Of a stretch of DNA of 64,000 nucleotides, positions 16,732 to 26,800 are shown piece by piece. The stretch's first letter is position 1, and each line of letters begins with the position of its first letter. A program made the position numbers and the translations under genes. The stretch comes from Chitinophaga sp. CB10 (GTDB lineage Bacteria; Bacteroidota; Bacteroidia; Chitinophagales; Chitinophagaceae), in NCBI GenBank assembly GCA_001870995.2, contig MLAV02000001.1, positions 682,001-746,000 of the forward strand. Reading direction: 5' to 3'. The notes below the pieces were generated by a model, which was given only the letters and a program-made list of their open reading frames with translations, made no database searches and was not told the DNA's origin.

Positions 16732-17799
16732 TTAAGCGTTGCGGTTGATACAGTTAAGATCATGGAACGCTTCTTCCAGGCGCTTAACGAAGGTTTCTTC
16801 ACCTTTACGCAGCCAAACGCGCGGATCGTAGTATTTTTTGTTGGGTTTATCCGGCCCTTCAGGGTTGCCCAGCTGAGCCTGCAGGTAATCTTTCTTCGCT
16901 TCGTAGAAGTCGTGCACACCTTCCCAGAAAGCCCACTGCATATCCGTATCGATGTTCATTTTGATAACGCCGTAACCCAGGGCCTCAGTGATCTGATGCT
17001 TTGGAGAACCGCTACCGCCGTGGAATACATAGAATACAGGTTTAGCTTTGGTGCCGAATTTCTGCTGGATATATTCCTGGCTGTTGTGCAGGATCACCGG
17101 GCGCAGCTCCACGTTACCAGAGCTGTACACGCCATGTACGTTACCGAAAGCGGCAGCTACGGTGAAACGGTTCCCTACTTTGGAAAGGACCTCGTAAGCA
17201 TAAGCTACATCTTCAGGCTGGGTGTAGAGTTTGGAGTTGTCTACACCGGAGTTGTCCACCCCGTCTTCCTCACCGCCGGTTACGCCCAGCTCGATTTCGA
17301 TAGACATGCCCAGTTTGGCCATTCTTTCGTAGTACTTGTGAGAGATCTCGATGTTCTCGTGCAGCGGCTCTTCAGACAGATCCAGCATGTGGGAGCTGTA
17401 CAGCGGCTGACCGTTTTGTTTATAGAATTGTTCGCCGGCGTCCAGCAGACCGTCGATCCATGGCAGCCATTTTTTAGCGGCATGGTCAGTATGCAGTACC
17501 ACAGGAACACCATAATATTTAGCTACCTCATGTACGTGTTTTGCGCCGGAGATGCCACCTGCAATGTTTGCCTGCAGTTTGTCGTTAGGCATTCCCTTAC
17601 CGGCAAAGAATTGAGCCCCGCCGTTGGAAAACTGAATGATCACCGGTGAATTCACCTTGGCGGCAGTTTCCAACACTGCGTTTACGGAGTTTGTTCCCAC
17701 CACATTCACAGCAGGCATCGCAAATCCGTTGTCTTTGGCATCATTATACAGCGCATCCAGCTCTTCGCCGAATAATACGCCAGCTCTGTATTTTCCCAT
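16732..17799 (-). CDS. fbaA: Class II fructose-bisphosphate aldolase
   Basis: A zinc enzyme of glycolysis and gluconeogenesis that splits or forms fructose 1,6-bisphosphate. The 355 residues match the long class IIA form. Visible motifs: HTDHAAKK (catalytic Asp105, zinc ligand His106), IEIELGVTGGEEDGVDN, AAFGNVHGVY, FHGGSGSP (phosphate loop) and KMNIDTDMQWA. A TATATTTG -7 element lies 31 bases upstream of the ATG and a terminator follows, so the gene looks monocistronic. Confidence 0.97.
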   Translation of the reverse strand: MGKYRAGVLFGEELDALYNDAKDNGFAMPAVNVVGTNSVNAVLETAAKVNSPVIIQFSNGGAQFFAGKGMPNDKLQANIAGGISGAKHVHEVAKYYGVPVVLHTDHAAKKWLPWIDGLLDAGEQFYKQNGQPLYSSHMLDLSEEPLHENIEISHKYYERMAKLGMSIEIELGVTGGEEDGVDNSGVDNSKLYTQPEDVAYAYEVLSKVGNRFTVAAAFGNVHGVYSSGNVELRPVILHNSQEYIQQKFGTKAKPVFYVFHGGSGSPKHQITEALGYGVIKMNIDTDMQWAFWEGVHDFYEAKKDYLQAQLGNPEGPDKPNKKYYDPRVWLRKGEETFVKRLEEAFHDLNCINRNA

Positions 17800-17830
17800 A
17801 CTCTAAAATGTATTTGATTTTTTAGGAAAG

Positions 17831-17838
17831 CAAATATA
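17831..17838 (-). promoter_or_regulatory. -7 element for the aldolase gene
   Basis: Minus-strand TATATTTG, a full TAnnTTTG match, ends 31 bases before the ATG. No TTTG at the usual spacing was found. Confidence 0.45.
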
Positions 17839-17933
17839 AGGAGTTAAACAGAAGATTTATAATGGAAAAAGATTTTGCCTCCGCCTTTCATTTGTCGGCA
17901 TATAATCGTAATTTTTACCCCGAATAATACAAC

Positions 17934-18749
17934 ATGAAATATTTTAACATCCTTATATTTACCCTCCTGCTCTCGCTCACAGGCTTTACCCGTGCGGCTG
18001 CGCAGGCGGCTTCCTCCTCTGAAACATTCTTCCGCTCCTTCGATAATACCCGCATTCATTACACGGTAGCCGGCAAAGGCGAACCGGTAATACTACTTCA
18101 TGGGTTCATCCTGAATGGGGACTCCTGGCGCAAGACGCCGCTGTACGATTCCCTGCTTAAAGCCGGGTACATGGTGGTCACGCTGGATATGCGCGGCAAC
18201 GGCCTGTCCGACAAGCCGCATGATTCCGCCGCCTACGCCAATGATGCGGAAGCAAAAGATATCATGGCCCTGGCCGATTACCTGAAACTCGGGAGTTATA
18301 AAACGGTAGGTTATTCCCGCGGCGCCATCATCGTATCCCGCCTGCTGTTGATGGACGGGCGCGTGAAATGTGGCGTCATGGGCGGTATGGGCACCGGCTT
18401 CACCGATCCGGAATGGCCGCGCCGTAAACTGTTTTACCGCGCCCTCTCCGGGGAAAATATCCCTGAACTGGCCACTATGGTCAAAAGCGTACAGGCAGCA
18501 GGGTTAGACCAGCAGGCCCTCGCATTGCTGCAAAAAGAACAACCCGCTACCACGCCCGCAGAACTGGGAAAGATAGCGCAGCCCGTATTGGTTATCGGGG
18601 GAGATAAAGATCCGGACAATGATACCGGCGGCGCGCTCGCCGCTATGATGCCCGTTGGTTTCCATGCCACCGTGACAGGCGATCACGGCAGCACCGTTCG
18701 TACAGCCAACTTCGCCAGCTGGGTGGTCGACTTTCTGAACAATCACTAA
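17934..18749 (+). CDS. Secreted alpha/beta-fold hydrolase
   Basis: An exported hydrolase of 271 residues. The signal peptide is at 1-24 (ILIFTLLLSLTGFTRAAAQ). The alpha/beta hydrolase core shows the oxyanion loop LLHGF (His56, Gly57), the nucleophile elbow GYSRG (Ser128), an acidic residue in IGGDKDPDND (about 221-226) and the catalytic histidine in GDHGS (His251). The closest relatives by motif are periplasmic esterase or epoxide-hydrolase-like proteins; no substrate can be given. Its stop lies 2 bases from the stop of the convergent Rieske gene. Confidence 0.88.
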   Translation: MKYFNILIFTLLLSLTGFTRAAAQAASSSETFFRSFDNTRIHYTVAGKGEPVILLHGFILNGDSWRKTPLYDSLLKAGYMVVTLDMRGNGLSDKPHDSAAYANDAEAKDIMALADYLKLGSYKTVGYSRGAIIVSRLLLMDGRVKCGVMGGMGTGFTDPEWPRRKLFYRALSGENIPELATMVKSVQAAGLDQQALALLQKEQPATTPAELGKIAQPVLVIGGDKDPDNDTGGALAAMMPVGFHATVTGDHGSTVRTANFASWVVDFLNNH

Positions 18750-18751
18750 GG

Positions 18752-19198
18752 TTAACTCACCGTCAGGATATTACCACTGATCGTCACGGTGTAAGGCGTC
18801 AGCGGGCTCGCCGCAGGGCCGGTATTCACCGCGCCGCTCGTAGCATACCTGCTGCCATGGCCGCAAGGCGCATTGCATTCAATCAATCCGGTAGTTTTGT
18901 TGTAGGTAGATACCGTGCATCCCTGGTGGGTGCAGGTGCTGGACAAGGCGGCAAAATCCGCCGCGGTATTGCCACTGCCCGTGCGGATCAGGATGACGCC
19001 GCCGCCGATTTTTGCATCGCCCACCGCCGTCAGCTCATTGTTAAGATTGATGGATAATTTAGCGGTACCGCCACCGGCAGGAGGAGTAGGGTTGGAGTTG
19101 TTATATCCTCCGCCACCGCCGCCACAGGCAGCCAGGCCCGCTGTACACGCCAGTGCCAGCGTGATGCCAAGGTTTGCAACAAAGTCGCGTCTTTCCAT
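18752..19198 (-). CDS. Rieske-type [2Fe-2S] lipoprotein with an altered second ligand box
   Basis: A small electron-transfer-like protein of 148 residues. The N-terminus has a twin-arginine start (MERRDFVANLG) and a lipobox LAAC (Cys25), so it may be Tat-exported and lipid-anchored; a Gly-rich linker follows. The first Rieske box is standard (CTHQGC: Cys89, His91, Cys94). The second reads C-N-A-P-C-G-H-G-S-R (Cys108, Cys112, His114), where the family norm is C-P-C-H-G-S, so one Gly separates the ligand Cys and His pair (CxH instead of CxxH). Cluster binding is therefore uncertain. No oxygenase or cytochrome bc partner is nearby. Confidence 0.85.
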   Translation of the reverse strand: MERRDFVANLGITLALACTAGLAACGGGGGGYNNSNPTPPAGGGTAKLSINLNNELTAVGDAKIGGGVILIRTGSGNTAADFAALSSTCTHQGCTVSTYNKTTGLIECNAPCGHGSRYATSGAVNTGPAASPLTPYTVTISGNILTVS

Positions 19199-19280
19199 AA
19201 TAATAGATTTAGCAGTGAAACAGTTTGTATCTATCCTGTTTACGCTGCCCGCAATTATTAGGTTGCCCCGCGCTGAAAAA

Positions 19281-20075
19281 TTATTGGAAACCGGCTTCCC
19301 GCAGGGAAGCGATTAGCCCGGAAAAGTAGGCGGGCGCGCCTTTCAGGCGGCTCCCGTACCAGGAAAAATATTCCCCGTCTACCAGTTGAATATTGGCCGC
19401 CGGCATTATCGCCTGCAGCTCCGCAATATGCTTTTCCCTGAAAGGATATGGCTCTGAGGACAATAAGACCAACTCACAGCCGCTGTCGGTCAGTTGTTGG
19501 GGAGAGATGGAAGGGTAGCGCGGCACATGGCTGTAAACATTTACCAATCCGCAGCGCAGCAGCATCTGGTGGATAAAGGTATCGTTACCCGCCACCATCC
19601 AGGGTTCCCGCCAAATGAAATAGGCCGTGCGGATACCGCTCAACGGTTGCAGCGCGGAAAAATCGCTCTCAATTTCCGCAATCATCGCCGAAGCGCGGGC
19701 CGTCGTCTGCGTCAGCGCGCCCACGCCGGCAATCATGCCCAGCGCGTCTTCCAGCGTATGGATGTCGCTCACCCACACGGGAAATTCCTGCATTAACGTC
19801 TCAATATCGGATTGGGTATTTTCCTCCTTGTTGGCAATAATCAAATCCGGTTGCAAAGCCCGCACCTGGTCCAGATGCACATTTTTGGTGCCGCCCACCC
19901 GGGTTTTGCTGCGGAACCACTCCTGCGGATGGATGCAGAATTTGGTGATGCCTACCACGCGCTCGCCGAGCCCGAGGCTATGCAGCAATTCGGTTTGAGA
20001 AGGCACCAGCGACACAATGCGCGCCGGCGCCTTTTCCAATGTTATCGTCCGTTGTAACTGATCTGTAAATTCCAT
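19281..20075 (-). CDS. BtuF-like helical-backbone substrate-binding protein without signal peptide
   Basis: 264 residues of the Peripla_BP_2 type (cobalamin, haem or siderophore binding): RIVSLVPSQTELLHSLGLGERVVGITKFCIHP at the N-terminus, LQPDLIIANKEENTQSDIETL in the middle and ELVLLSSEPYPFREKHIAEL near the end. It has no export signal and no ABC permease or ATPase beside it, so a classical uptake role is doubtful. Its ATG overlaps the TAA of the cystathionine beta-synthase-like gene (TAATG), which implies translational coupling. Confidence 0.82.
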   Translation of the reverse strand: MEFTDQLQRTITLEKAPARIVSLVPSQTELLHSLGLGERVVGITKFCIHPQEWFRSKTRVGGTKNVHLDQVRALQPDLIIANKEENTQSDIETLMQEFPVWVSDIHTLEDALGMIAGVGALTQTTARASAMIAEIESDFSALQPLSGIRTAYFIWREPWMVAGNDTFIHQMLLRCGLVNVYSHVPRYPSISPQQLTDSGCELVLLSSEPYPFREKHIAELQAIMPAANIQLVDGEYFSWYGSRLKGAPAYFSGLIASLREAGFQ

Positions 20076-21433
20076 TATCTTCCCAAAGCCTGGATGATAT
20101 CGTATTTGGTGACGATGTGGTAATCGCCGCTTTCATCTTTGGTTAACACGGCGCCGTTCTCCTTGTTGATATACATGGAAAGTTTTTCTATCGGCGTATT
20201 TTCCGTCACCACGGGGAAAGGGGCCTGCATCACCTGCTTCACGGAAGCGTCTTTGAGGTTCGCATCGTCGATCAGGCGGTTAAACAACCCGTTTTCGGAT
20301 ACGGAACCCACCAGCTCCGCGCCTTGTATCACCGGCAGGTGCTCAATGTCGAATTTGCGCATTTTCGCAATCGCCTCGCTGACTTTATCATCCGGCGTAA
20401 TGCTGACCAGCGGCTGGTTGCGGCGGGAGCTCACCACGTCCTTCACGGTTTTTACATCCAGGAAGCCACGCTCCATCATCCATTGGTCATTGTACACTTT
20501 ACCTACATAACGGCTGCCATGATCGTGGAAGATCACCACTACCACATCTGTAGGCTTCAGGTGTTCCTTCAGCTGCAACAGCCCCGCCATGGCGGAACCT
20601 GCGGAGTAGCCCACGAAGATGCCTTCTTCCTTGGTAATGCGGCGGGCCATTACTGCCCCGTCCTTATCCGTTACTTTCACAAAGCGGTCAATCACGCTCA
20701 TGTCGTAGTTCTGCGGCACAAAGTCTTCCCCGATGCCTTCCGTAATATAAGGATACACCTCGCTCATATCGATCTGCCCTGTTTCAAAGTATTTTTTCAG
20801 CAGGGAGCCGTAGCTGTCTATCGCCCATACCTGTATGTCCGGATTCTTTTCCTTCAGGAATTTGCCCGTCCCGGTAATGGTGCCGCCGGTGCCGGTAGCT
20901 ACCACCAGGTGGGTGATTTTTCCATCCGTTTGTTCCCATATTTCCGGGCCGGTCTGCTCATAATGCGCATCCCTGTTGGCCAGGTTATCATATTGGTTCA
21001 CGTAAAAAGAGTTGGGTATTTCCTGCGCCAGGCGTTTGGATACGGAGTAGTAGGAGCGGGGATCTTCCGGTTCCACGTTCGTGGGGCAAACAATCACCTC
21101 GGCGCCTACGGCCTTGAGGATGTCCACCTTTTCTTTGGATTGCTTATCCGTAGTGGTGAATATACACTTGTAGCCTTTGATCACCGCGGCCAGCGCCAGG
21201 CCCATACCGGTATTGCCGCTGGTGCCTTCAATGATGGTGCCTCCGGGCTTCAGCAGGCCTTTTTGCTCTGCTACCTCTACCATTTTCACGGCCATGCGGT
21301 CCTTGATAGAGTTGCCGGGGTTAAAGAATTCTACTTTCGCAAAAACCGGGCATGGCAGCATGGCGGACACGCGATGTAACTTTACTAGCGGAGTATGGCC
21401 GATCGTTTCGAGGATGTTTTCACAATATTTCAT
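20075..21433 (-). CDS. Cystathionine beta-synthase-like PLP enzyme with C-terminal CBS pair
   Basis: A fold-type II PLP enzyme joining serine or O-acetylserine with a thiol (homocysteine, or sulfide if it acts as a cysteine synthase). The 452 residues contain the PLP lysine (NPGNSIKDR, Lys44), the substrate loop TSGNTGMG and the phosphate-binding ATGTGGTITG. Two CBS modules (about 330-452: VSITPDDKVSEAIAKMRKFDIEHLPVIQ and VVTENTPIEKLSMYI) probably bind an adenosyl regulator. Overlap with the BtuF-like gene suggests a two-gene operon. No cystathionine gamma-lyase is adjacent, so the direction of flux is open. Confidence 0.92.
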   Translation of the reverse strand: MKYCENILETIGHTPLVKLHRVSAMLPCPVFAKVEFFNPGNSIKDRMAVKMVEVAEQKGLLKPGGTIIEGTSGNTGMGLALAAVIKGYKCIFTTTDKQSKEKVDILKAVGAEVIVCPTNVEPEDPRSYYSVSKRLAQEIPNSFYVNQYDNLANRDAHYEQTGPEIWEQTDGKITHLVVATGTGGTITGTGKFLKEKNPDIQVWAIDSYGSLLKKYFETGQIDMSEVYPYITEGIGEDFVPQNYDMSVIDRFVKVTDKDGAVMARRITKEEGIFVGYSAGSAMAGLLQLKEHLKPTDVVVVIFHDHGSRYVGKVYNDQWMMERGFLDVKTVKDVVSSRRNQPLVSITPDDKVSEAIAKMRKFDIEHLPVIQGAELVGSVSENGLFNRLIDDANLKDASVKQVMQAPFPVVTENTPIEKLSMYINKENGAVLTKDESGDYHIVTKYDIIQALGR

Positions 21434-21500
21434 ATTCTATGAGGTTGTACTTTACTAAGATAGGTTTTTTTGCCTTTCACCCCGCATGCCTGATAAATAC

Positions 21501-21508
21501 TATCTTTG
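21501..21508 (+). promoter_or_regulatory. -7 element placing the bioD start at or near its ATG
   Basis: TATCTTTG is a full TAnnTTTG match, with only five bases between it and the ATG at 21514. If used, the mRNA would begin within a few bases of the start codon. No TTTG at 19-21 bases was found. Confidence 0.45.
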
Positions 21509-21513
21509 CCGGG

Positions 21514-22152
21514 ATGAATAAAAAAATTTTTATAACCGGTACCGGCACCGGCGTAGGTAAAACCGTGACGGCGGCATGCGTGACGGAGGCCTTGCAGGCC
21601 GACTACTGGAAGCCGGTGCAGACGGGCCTTGCCGAAGGAACGGACACCCATACCATTCAATCCCTGATCAGCAATCATATCACTGCCTGCCATCCTGAAG
21701 TATATGCGCTGGATGCGCCGGAGTCGCCCCACCTGGCTGCCAGGCTGCAGCAGCAAACCATTGATACGGACCTGATCCTGGCCCGGCTGCGGGAGTTTGA
21801 CCCGGCCCGCCCCCTGGTGATCGAAGGCGCGGGCGGACTGATGGTGCCCATCAACGAAGAGGTATTCACCCTGGAAATGATCTCCCGTATGGAAGCACGT
21901 GTCATAATTGCCGCCCAGAACTACCTTGGCAGTATTAACCATGCCATGCTAACGGCCCGCGTACTGCAACATACAGGCGTTCCCGTTATAGGCTGGATCT
22001 TCGGCGGGGACTGGCATTCCAACGAAGAGGATATCATCCGCTGGTCCGGCATCCCGCGGATTGGCCGCATCCCGCGCGCTTCAACTGTCGGAAAGGCATT
22101 TATACAGGAGCAGGCACAATTGTTGTCCCCCTCGTTACACCAACTGTTATAA
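21514..22152 (+). CDS. bioD: ATP-dependent dethiobiotin synthetase
   Basis: Closes the ureido ring of dethiobiotin in biotin synthesis. It has 212 residues from the ATG at 21514; the frame is open further upstream, but that part reads through promoter sequence. The P-loop is FITGTGTGVGKT (Gly9-Thr17), followed by WKPVQTG and the second motif VIEGAGGLMVPIN. No other bio genes are in the window. Its TAA overlaps the ATG of the next gene (TAATG), so the two are translationally coupled. Confidence 0.94.
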   Translation: MNKKIFITGTGTGVGKTVTAACVTEALQADYWKPVQTGLAEGTDTHTIQSLISNHITACHPEVYALDAPESPHLAARLQQQTIDTDLILARLREFDPARPLVIEGAGGLMVPINEEVFTLEMISRMEARVIIAAQNYLGSINHAMLTARVLQHTGVPVIGWIFGGDWHSNEEDIIRWSGIPRIGRIPRASTVGKAFIQEQAQLLSPSLHQLL

Positions 22153-22736
22153 TGACAACTAAAAAGGATATACGAAAACAGTTCCTGGAACGCCGGCTGA
22201 ACCTCGACGAACCTGCCGCGGCCCTGTTGAACAAGGCTTTGCTCGAACGGGTATTGGGCCTGGACTTTACGCCCTACCGGTACGCACATATCTTTCTCCC
22301 CATACTGGAAAAGAAGGAAGCGGATACCTGGCCCCTGATCGCCGCCCTGAAAGCCCGTTATCCGCAGTTGCAATGGGTGCTGTCCCGCTCCGATATGCAG
22401 TCGGGCGTCATGGAGCACCTGTTATGGACGCCCGCTACCATCCTGGTTAAAAACCGGTTTGGCATTACGGAACCGCAAGGCGGGGAGCGCATTGACCCCT
22501 CCGCCCTTGACGTCGTCTTCGTGCCGATGCTGGCCTTTGATGCCCATGGCCACCGGGTAGGCTATGGCAAAGGGATGTACGACCGCTTCCTGAAACAGTG
22601 CCGCCCCGATGTGCATACCATCGGCCTCTCGCTCTTTGAGCCGGTCGATGCCATACCGGATGCGGATGCATACGATGTGCCATTGCGGACGGTGGTAACT
22701 CCGGAGAAAATTTATCAATTTAATAACGAAGCTTAA
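22152..22736 (+). CDS. 5-formyltetrahydrofolate cyclo-ligase
   Basis: Converts 5-formyl-THF to 5,10-methenyl-THF using ATP, returning a storage folate to the one-carbon pool. It has 194 residues, with a basic N-terminal start (TTKKDIRKQFLERR), the central PQGG loop and the signature FVPMLAFDAHGHRVGYGKGMYDRFL. The start overlaps the bioD stop. lpxK follows 10 bases later in the same direction. Confidence 0.95.
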   Translation: MTTKKDIRKQFLERRLNLDEPAAALLNKALLERVLGLDFTPYRYAHIFLPILEKKEADTWPLIAALKARYPQLQWVLSRSDMQSGVMEHLLWTPATILVKNRFGITEPQGGERIDPSALDVVFVPMLAFDAHGHRVGYGKGMYDRFLKQCRPDVHTIGLSLFEPVDAIPDADAYDVPLRTVVTPEKIYQFNNEA

Positions 22737-22746
22737 ACATACTAAC

Positions 22747-23817
22747 GTGCTGAAATATTTGTCTGTACTGCTTTACCCCTTTTCCCTGCTGTATGGTTTG
22801 GTCATGTGGGTGCGTAATAAACTCTACGACAGGGGACTGCTGACCGCGGTGGAGTTTGACATTCCTACCATTGCGGCCGGCAACCTGTCCGTAGGCGGTA
22901 CAGGCAAAACCCCGCATGTGGAATACCTCATCCGCCTGCTCAAACAGCATTACCAGGTAGCCACCCTGAGCAGGGGCTATAACCGCCGCACCAGCGGCTA
23001 CATCCTGGCGGACGCCACTACCACGGCTTCCGAAATAGGGGATGAGCCCATGCAGTTTCACCAAAAATATCCCGATATTCATGTAGCGGTAGGCGAAGAG
23101 CGGATGCTGGCTATTCCGCAGCTGCTGATGGACGAACCCGGCACGCAGGTTGTATTGCTGGATGATGCCTTCCAGCACCGCAGCATTAAACCTGGCATGA
23201 ATATTCTTATCACAGAATACGGTCGCAGGTTTACCAAAGATCATGTGGTGCCCTTCGGGCGTTTGAGAGAGGGAAGGAAAGGCTACCAGCGGGCCAATTG
23301 CATCATCGTTTCCAAATGTCCGCCTGATTTATCACTGGCAGAAAAGGCGGCCATCGAAAAAGAAATTGCGCCATTGCCCCATCAGCAGGTGTTTTTTACT
23401 ACCTTGCAATACGGAGCCATGTACGACCTGATGACACAGGAGCCGGTGAACATCCCCGGGGATGCCACCGTGTTGCTGGCCTGCGGCATTGCGCGGCCGG
23501 AGCCGCTCCTGGATAAACTCAGGTCCTCCTTCAGCCAGGTGTACCTGCTGTCTTTCCCGGACCATTACTATTACTCCGAAAAAGATATCGCCAAGATCAT
23601 CAGGGAGCGTGATGGTTTGCCGGGCAATAAAAAAATGGTCGTGACCACTGAAAAAGACGCAGTAAGGCTGCACCTGCTACAGAAAAACCTGACAGAACAA
23701 AACATGCAAATGGCTGTTATGCCTGTTGAAATTGCATTCCTGTTCGATGGAGCAGAAAGATTTAATAATTTTATTTTTGATTATGTAGGACAGTATTATC
23801 CTACGGCCAATCAATGA
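22747..23817 (+). CDS. lpxK: Tetraacyldisaccharide 4'-kinase (lipid A)
   Basis: Phosphorylates the lipid A disaccharide at the 4' position on the inner face of the inner membrane. 356 residues from a GTG start at 22747. An N-terminal membrane-associated helix (YLSVLLYPFSLLYGLVMWV) precedes the P-loop AAGNLSVGGTGKTP (Gly45-Thr55); LLDDAFQHRSI is the second family signature. There are no ATG codons between 22736 and the P-loop except one inside the membrane helix, which supports GTG. It ends 16 bases before the RNase R gene. Confidence 0.95.
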   Translation: MLKYLSVLLYPFSLLYGLVMWVRNKLYDRGLLTAVEFDIPTIAAGNLSVGGTGKTPHVEYLIRLLKQHYQVATLSRGYNRRTSGYILADATTTASEIGDEPMQFHQKYPDIHVAVGEERMLAIPQLLMDEPGTQVVLLDDAFQHRSIKPGMNILITEYGRRFTKDHVVPFGRLREGRKGYQRANCIIVSKCPPDLSLAEKAAIEKEIAPLPHQQVFFTTLQYGAMYDLMTQEPVNIPGDATVLLACGIARPEPLLDKLRSSFSQVYLLSFPDHYYYSEKDIAKIIRERDGLPGNKKMVVTTEKDAVRLHLLQKNLTEQNMQMAVMPVEIAFLFDGAERFNNFIFDYVGQYYPTANQ

Positions 23818-23833
23818 AGAACTACCCTGAAAC

Positions 23834-26800
23834 ATGAGTAAAAAGAAAAAACATAAGAAAGGCGGAAACAACCACGGAGGCGGAGGCCCCAAAAAAACCT
23901 TTAAAGGTATAGTGGAAGTAACCCGCTCCGGAATGGCCTTCGTAATTGTACAGGGCCTGCCACGCGATATCCTCGTTAAACAGAAAAACCTGAACACTGC
24001 CCTGGATGGCGACGAAGTCCTGGTCGACGTATTGAAACCCGGCAACCGCGATAGTCGCATGGAAGGCGTTATAACTGATATCCTTAAACGAAATAAAACG
24101 GAATTCACCGGCACCCTGCAGGTAAGCAAGAACTTCGGCTTCCTGATCCCTGAAAAAGGGATGTTCATGCCGGATATTTATATTCCCGCCAACTCCCTCG
24201 GGGAAGCCAAAACAGGCGATAAAGCGGTCGTGAAGATCGTAGCCTGGGGCGAGCAGTCCCGCAAGCCCGTGGGCGAAATCATCGAAATCCTGGATGCCAG
24301 CGATACCAACGACCTGGCCATGAAGGAAATCCTCATCGAAGCCGGCTTCCCGCTCAACTTCCCGAAAGAGGTGATGGATGAACTGGCGCAGATCGATGAA
24401 ACCATAACGGAAGAGGAAGTGCGAAAACGCAGGGACGTCCGCAACATCCTCACCTTTACCATCGACCCGGTGGATGCCAAGGACTTTGACGACGCCATTT
24501 CCATCCGCCCGCTGAAAAACGGGTTGTATGAGGTGGGCGTGCATATTGCCGATGTAAGCCACTATGTGAAACCCGGTACAGAGCTGGATAAGGAAGCGGA
24601 ACGCCGGGCTACTTCCGTGTACCTGCCGGACAGGGTGCTGCCTATGCTGCCGGAAAAAATCTCCAACGAACTATGCTCCCTGCGCCCGCATGAAGATAAG
24701 TTCACCTTCTCGGCCATCTTCCAGATGAACGACAGGGGAGAGGTGAAGCAGCACTGGATAGGCCGTACCGTTATCCATTCGGACCATCGTTTCACGTACG
24801 AGGATGTACAGGAAATTATTGAGAAAAAAGAAGGTAAATATCTCGACGAGATCCTCCTCCTGAATAAAATTGCCCAGACGCTGCGTGCCGAACGCTTTGC
24901 CCAGGGCGCTATTAATTTCAGTTCCCAGGAGGTTCGTTTTAAACTGGACGAAACAGGCAAGCCTGTTGGCATCGTAATCAAGGAAAGCAAGGAAGCGCAC
25001 CAGTTGATTGAAGAGCTGATGCTGCTGGCCAACCGTACGGTGGCCACCTACGTATCCAAGATCCGGGTGAACAAACAGCCGGTGCCTTTCCCATACCGCG
25101 TACACGATACGCCGGACCCGGAAAAGCTGAAGGTATTTGCCTCCTTCGCCGGTAAGTTCGGCTATAAGTTTGACCTGAGCACGCCGGATGGCATCGCCCG
25201 CTCGTTTAACAAGATGTTGCAGCTGGTGCAGGGCAAGCCGGAACAGCATGTGCTGGAAACCCTGGGCATCCGCACCATGGCCAAAGCCGCGTACACGGTG
25301 GAAAACGTTGGGCACTACGGCCTCGGCTTCGAGGACTATTGCCACTTCACTTCGCCTATCCGCCGTTACCCGGACGTGCTGGTACACCGGGTGGTGGCCG
25401 AATGCCTCGCCAACGACGTGCATCCGAACAAGCAAATGGAAAAAGAGTGCAAGCACTGCTCTGAAATGGAAAGAAAAGCCATGGAAGCAGAGCGCGCCGC
25501 CAATAAATACAAGCAGGTAGAGTACATGCAGCAATACATCGGGGAAACCTTCAAAGGGGTGATTTCCGGCGTGGCGCACTTCGGGTTCTGGGTAGAAACC
25601 GTGGACACCAAGTGCGAAGGCCTCGTGAGCGTACATAACCTGAATAAGAAGGAAGACTTCGTGTTCAACGACGCTGAGTACGCGTTGGTGGGCGCCCGCA
25701 GCGGACGCAGGTTCCGCATCGGCCAGGAAGTGGAAATCAGGGTGGTAGCCGCCAACCTGGCGAAACGCCAGCTGGATTACGAGCTGGAAGAAGAACTGCA
25801 ACAGGGCCAGCCAGCCGTACGCGGCCAGCAGCCTAAACAGCAGTTCCAGCAGCCACGCCAGCAACAGCAGCCGCAGCAACAGGGCCCCGGCAAGAAGAAA
25901 AAGAAGAAGGACAAACAGCGTTGGCCACAGGGGCAACCGCAGCATCAACCGCAGCCAAAGCCGGCGGCAACCTGGGTGGCGCCTATCAAGGCCGACGTGC
26001 CACCGGTGGACCTGCCAGCGATTTCCGACAGCGTGGTAACGCCTCCGGAAGTTCCTGCTATCCTGCAGCCGGACGTAACGCCTGCCGCCCTGCCGAAACC
26101 TGTGGAAGCAGCGCCGGCAGCCACCGCGGCCGATACCCCGCTCACCGGCGTGGTAAAAACCAAATCCGGCAGGCCCGCTGCGCCTAAAGGCAAACGCCCG
26201 CCGGTGAAGGAACAGCCAGGGGGCATTGCGCCGGAAATAGCGCCTGAAGCGCCGGTAGTAGTAGCCCAGGGGCAGCGTGAAGAGGCGCCGGCGAAGAAAG
26301 TCGCCACTAAAAAGGCCGCGGCAAAAGCAGCCGCTAAAACAGCGGCGCCTTCGCCAGCCAAAGCTGCAGCTGCCAAAACTACCACTAAACAAGCCACTGC
26401 TACAACCGCCGCTGCAACGCCGGCTAAGAAGGCAGCAACTACCACCGCGAAGAAAGCAGCCGCTAAGAAAGCAACCGCTGCTAAACCTGCCGCTAAAAAA
26501 GCCGCCGCAACGCCGGCTAAGAAAACGGCCGCAACTGCTACTGCTAAAAATGCCGCTCCTAAAGCAGCCACTAAAAAAGCTGCAGTACCGGCTAAGAAAA
26601 CAGCCGCCAAAGCAACGGCCACAAAAGCCACCGCTAAAAAAGCGGCTCCTAAAAAGGCGGCCGTAAAAGCGCCGGCAAAAAAAGCGGTCACAAAAACAAC
26701 GGCCACAAAAGCCACCGCTAAAAAAGCGGCTCCTAAAAAGGCAGCCGTAAAAGCGCCGGCAAAAAAAGCGGTCACAAAAACAACGGCTTCAAAAGCCACT

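Noticed and set aside
24671..26392. 573-codon minus-strand frame opposite the RNase R gene
   Set aside because: Low-complexity Arg/Phe/Leu-rich translation mirrors the RNase R coding strand; no start context or domain.
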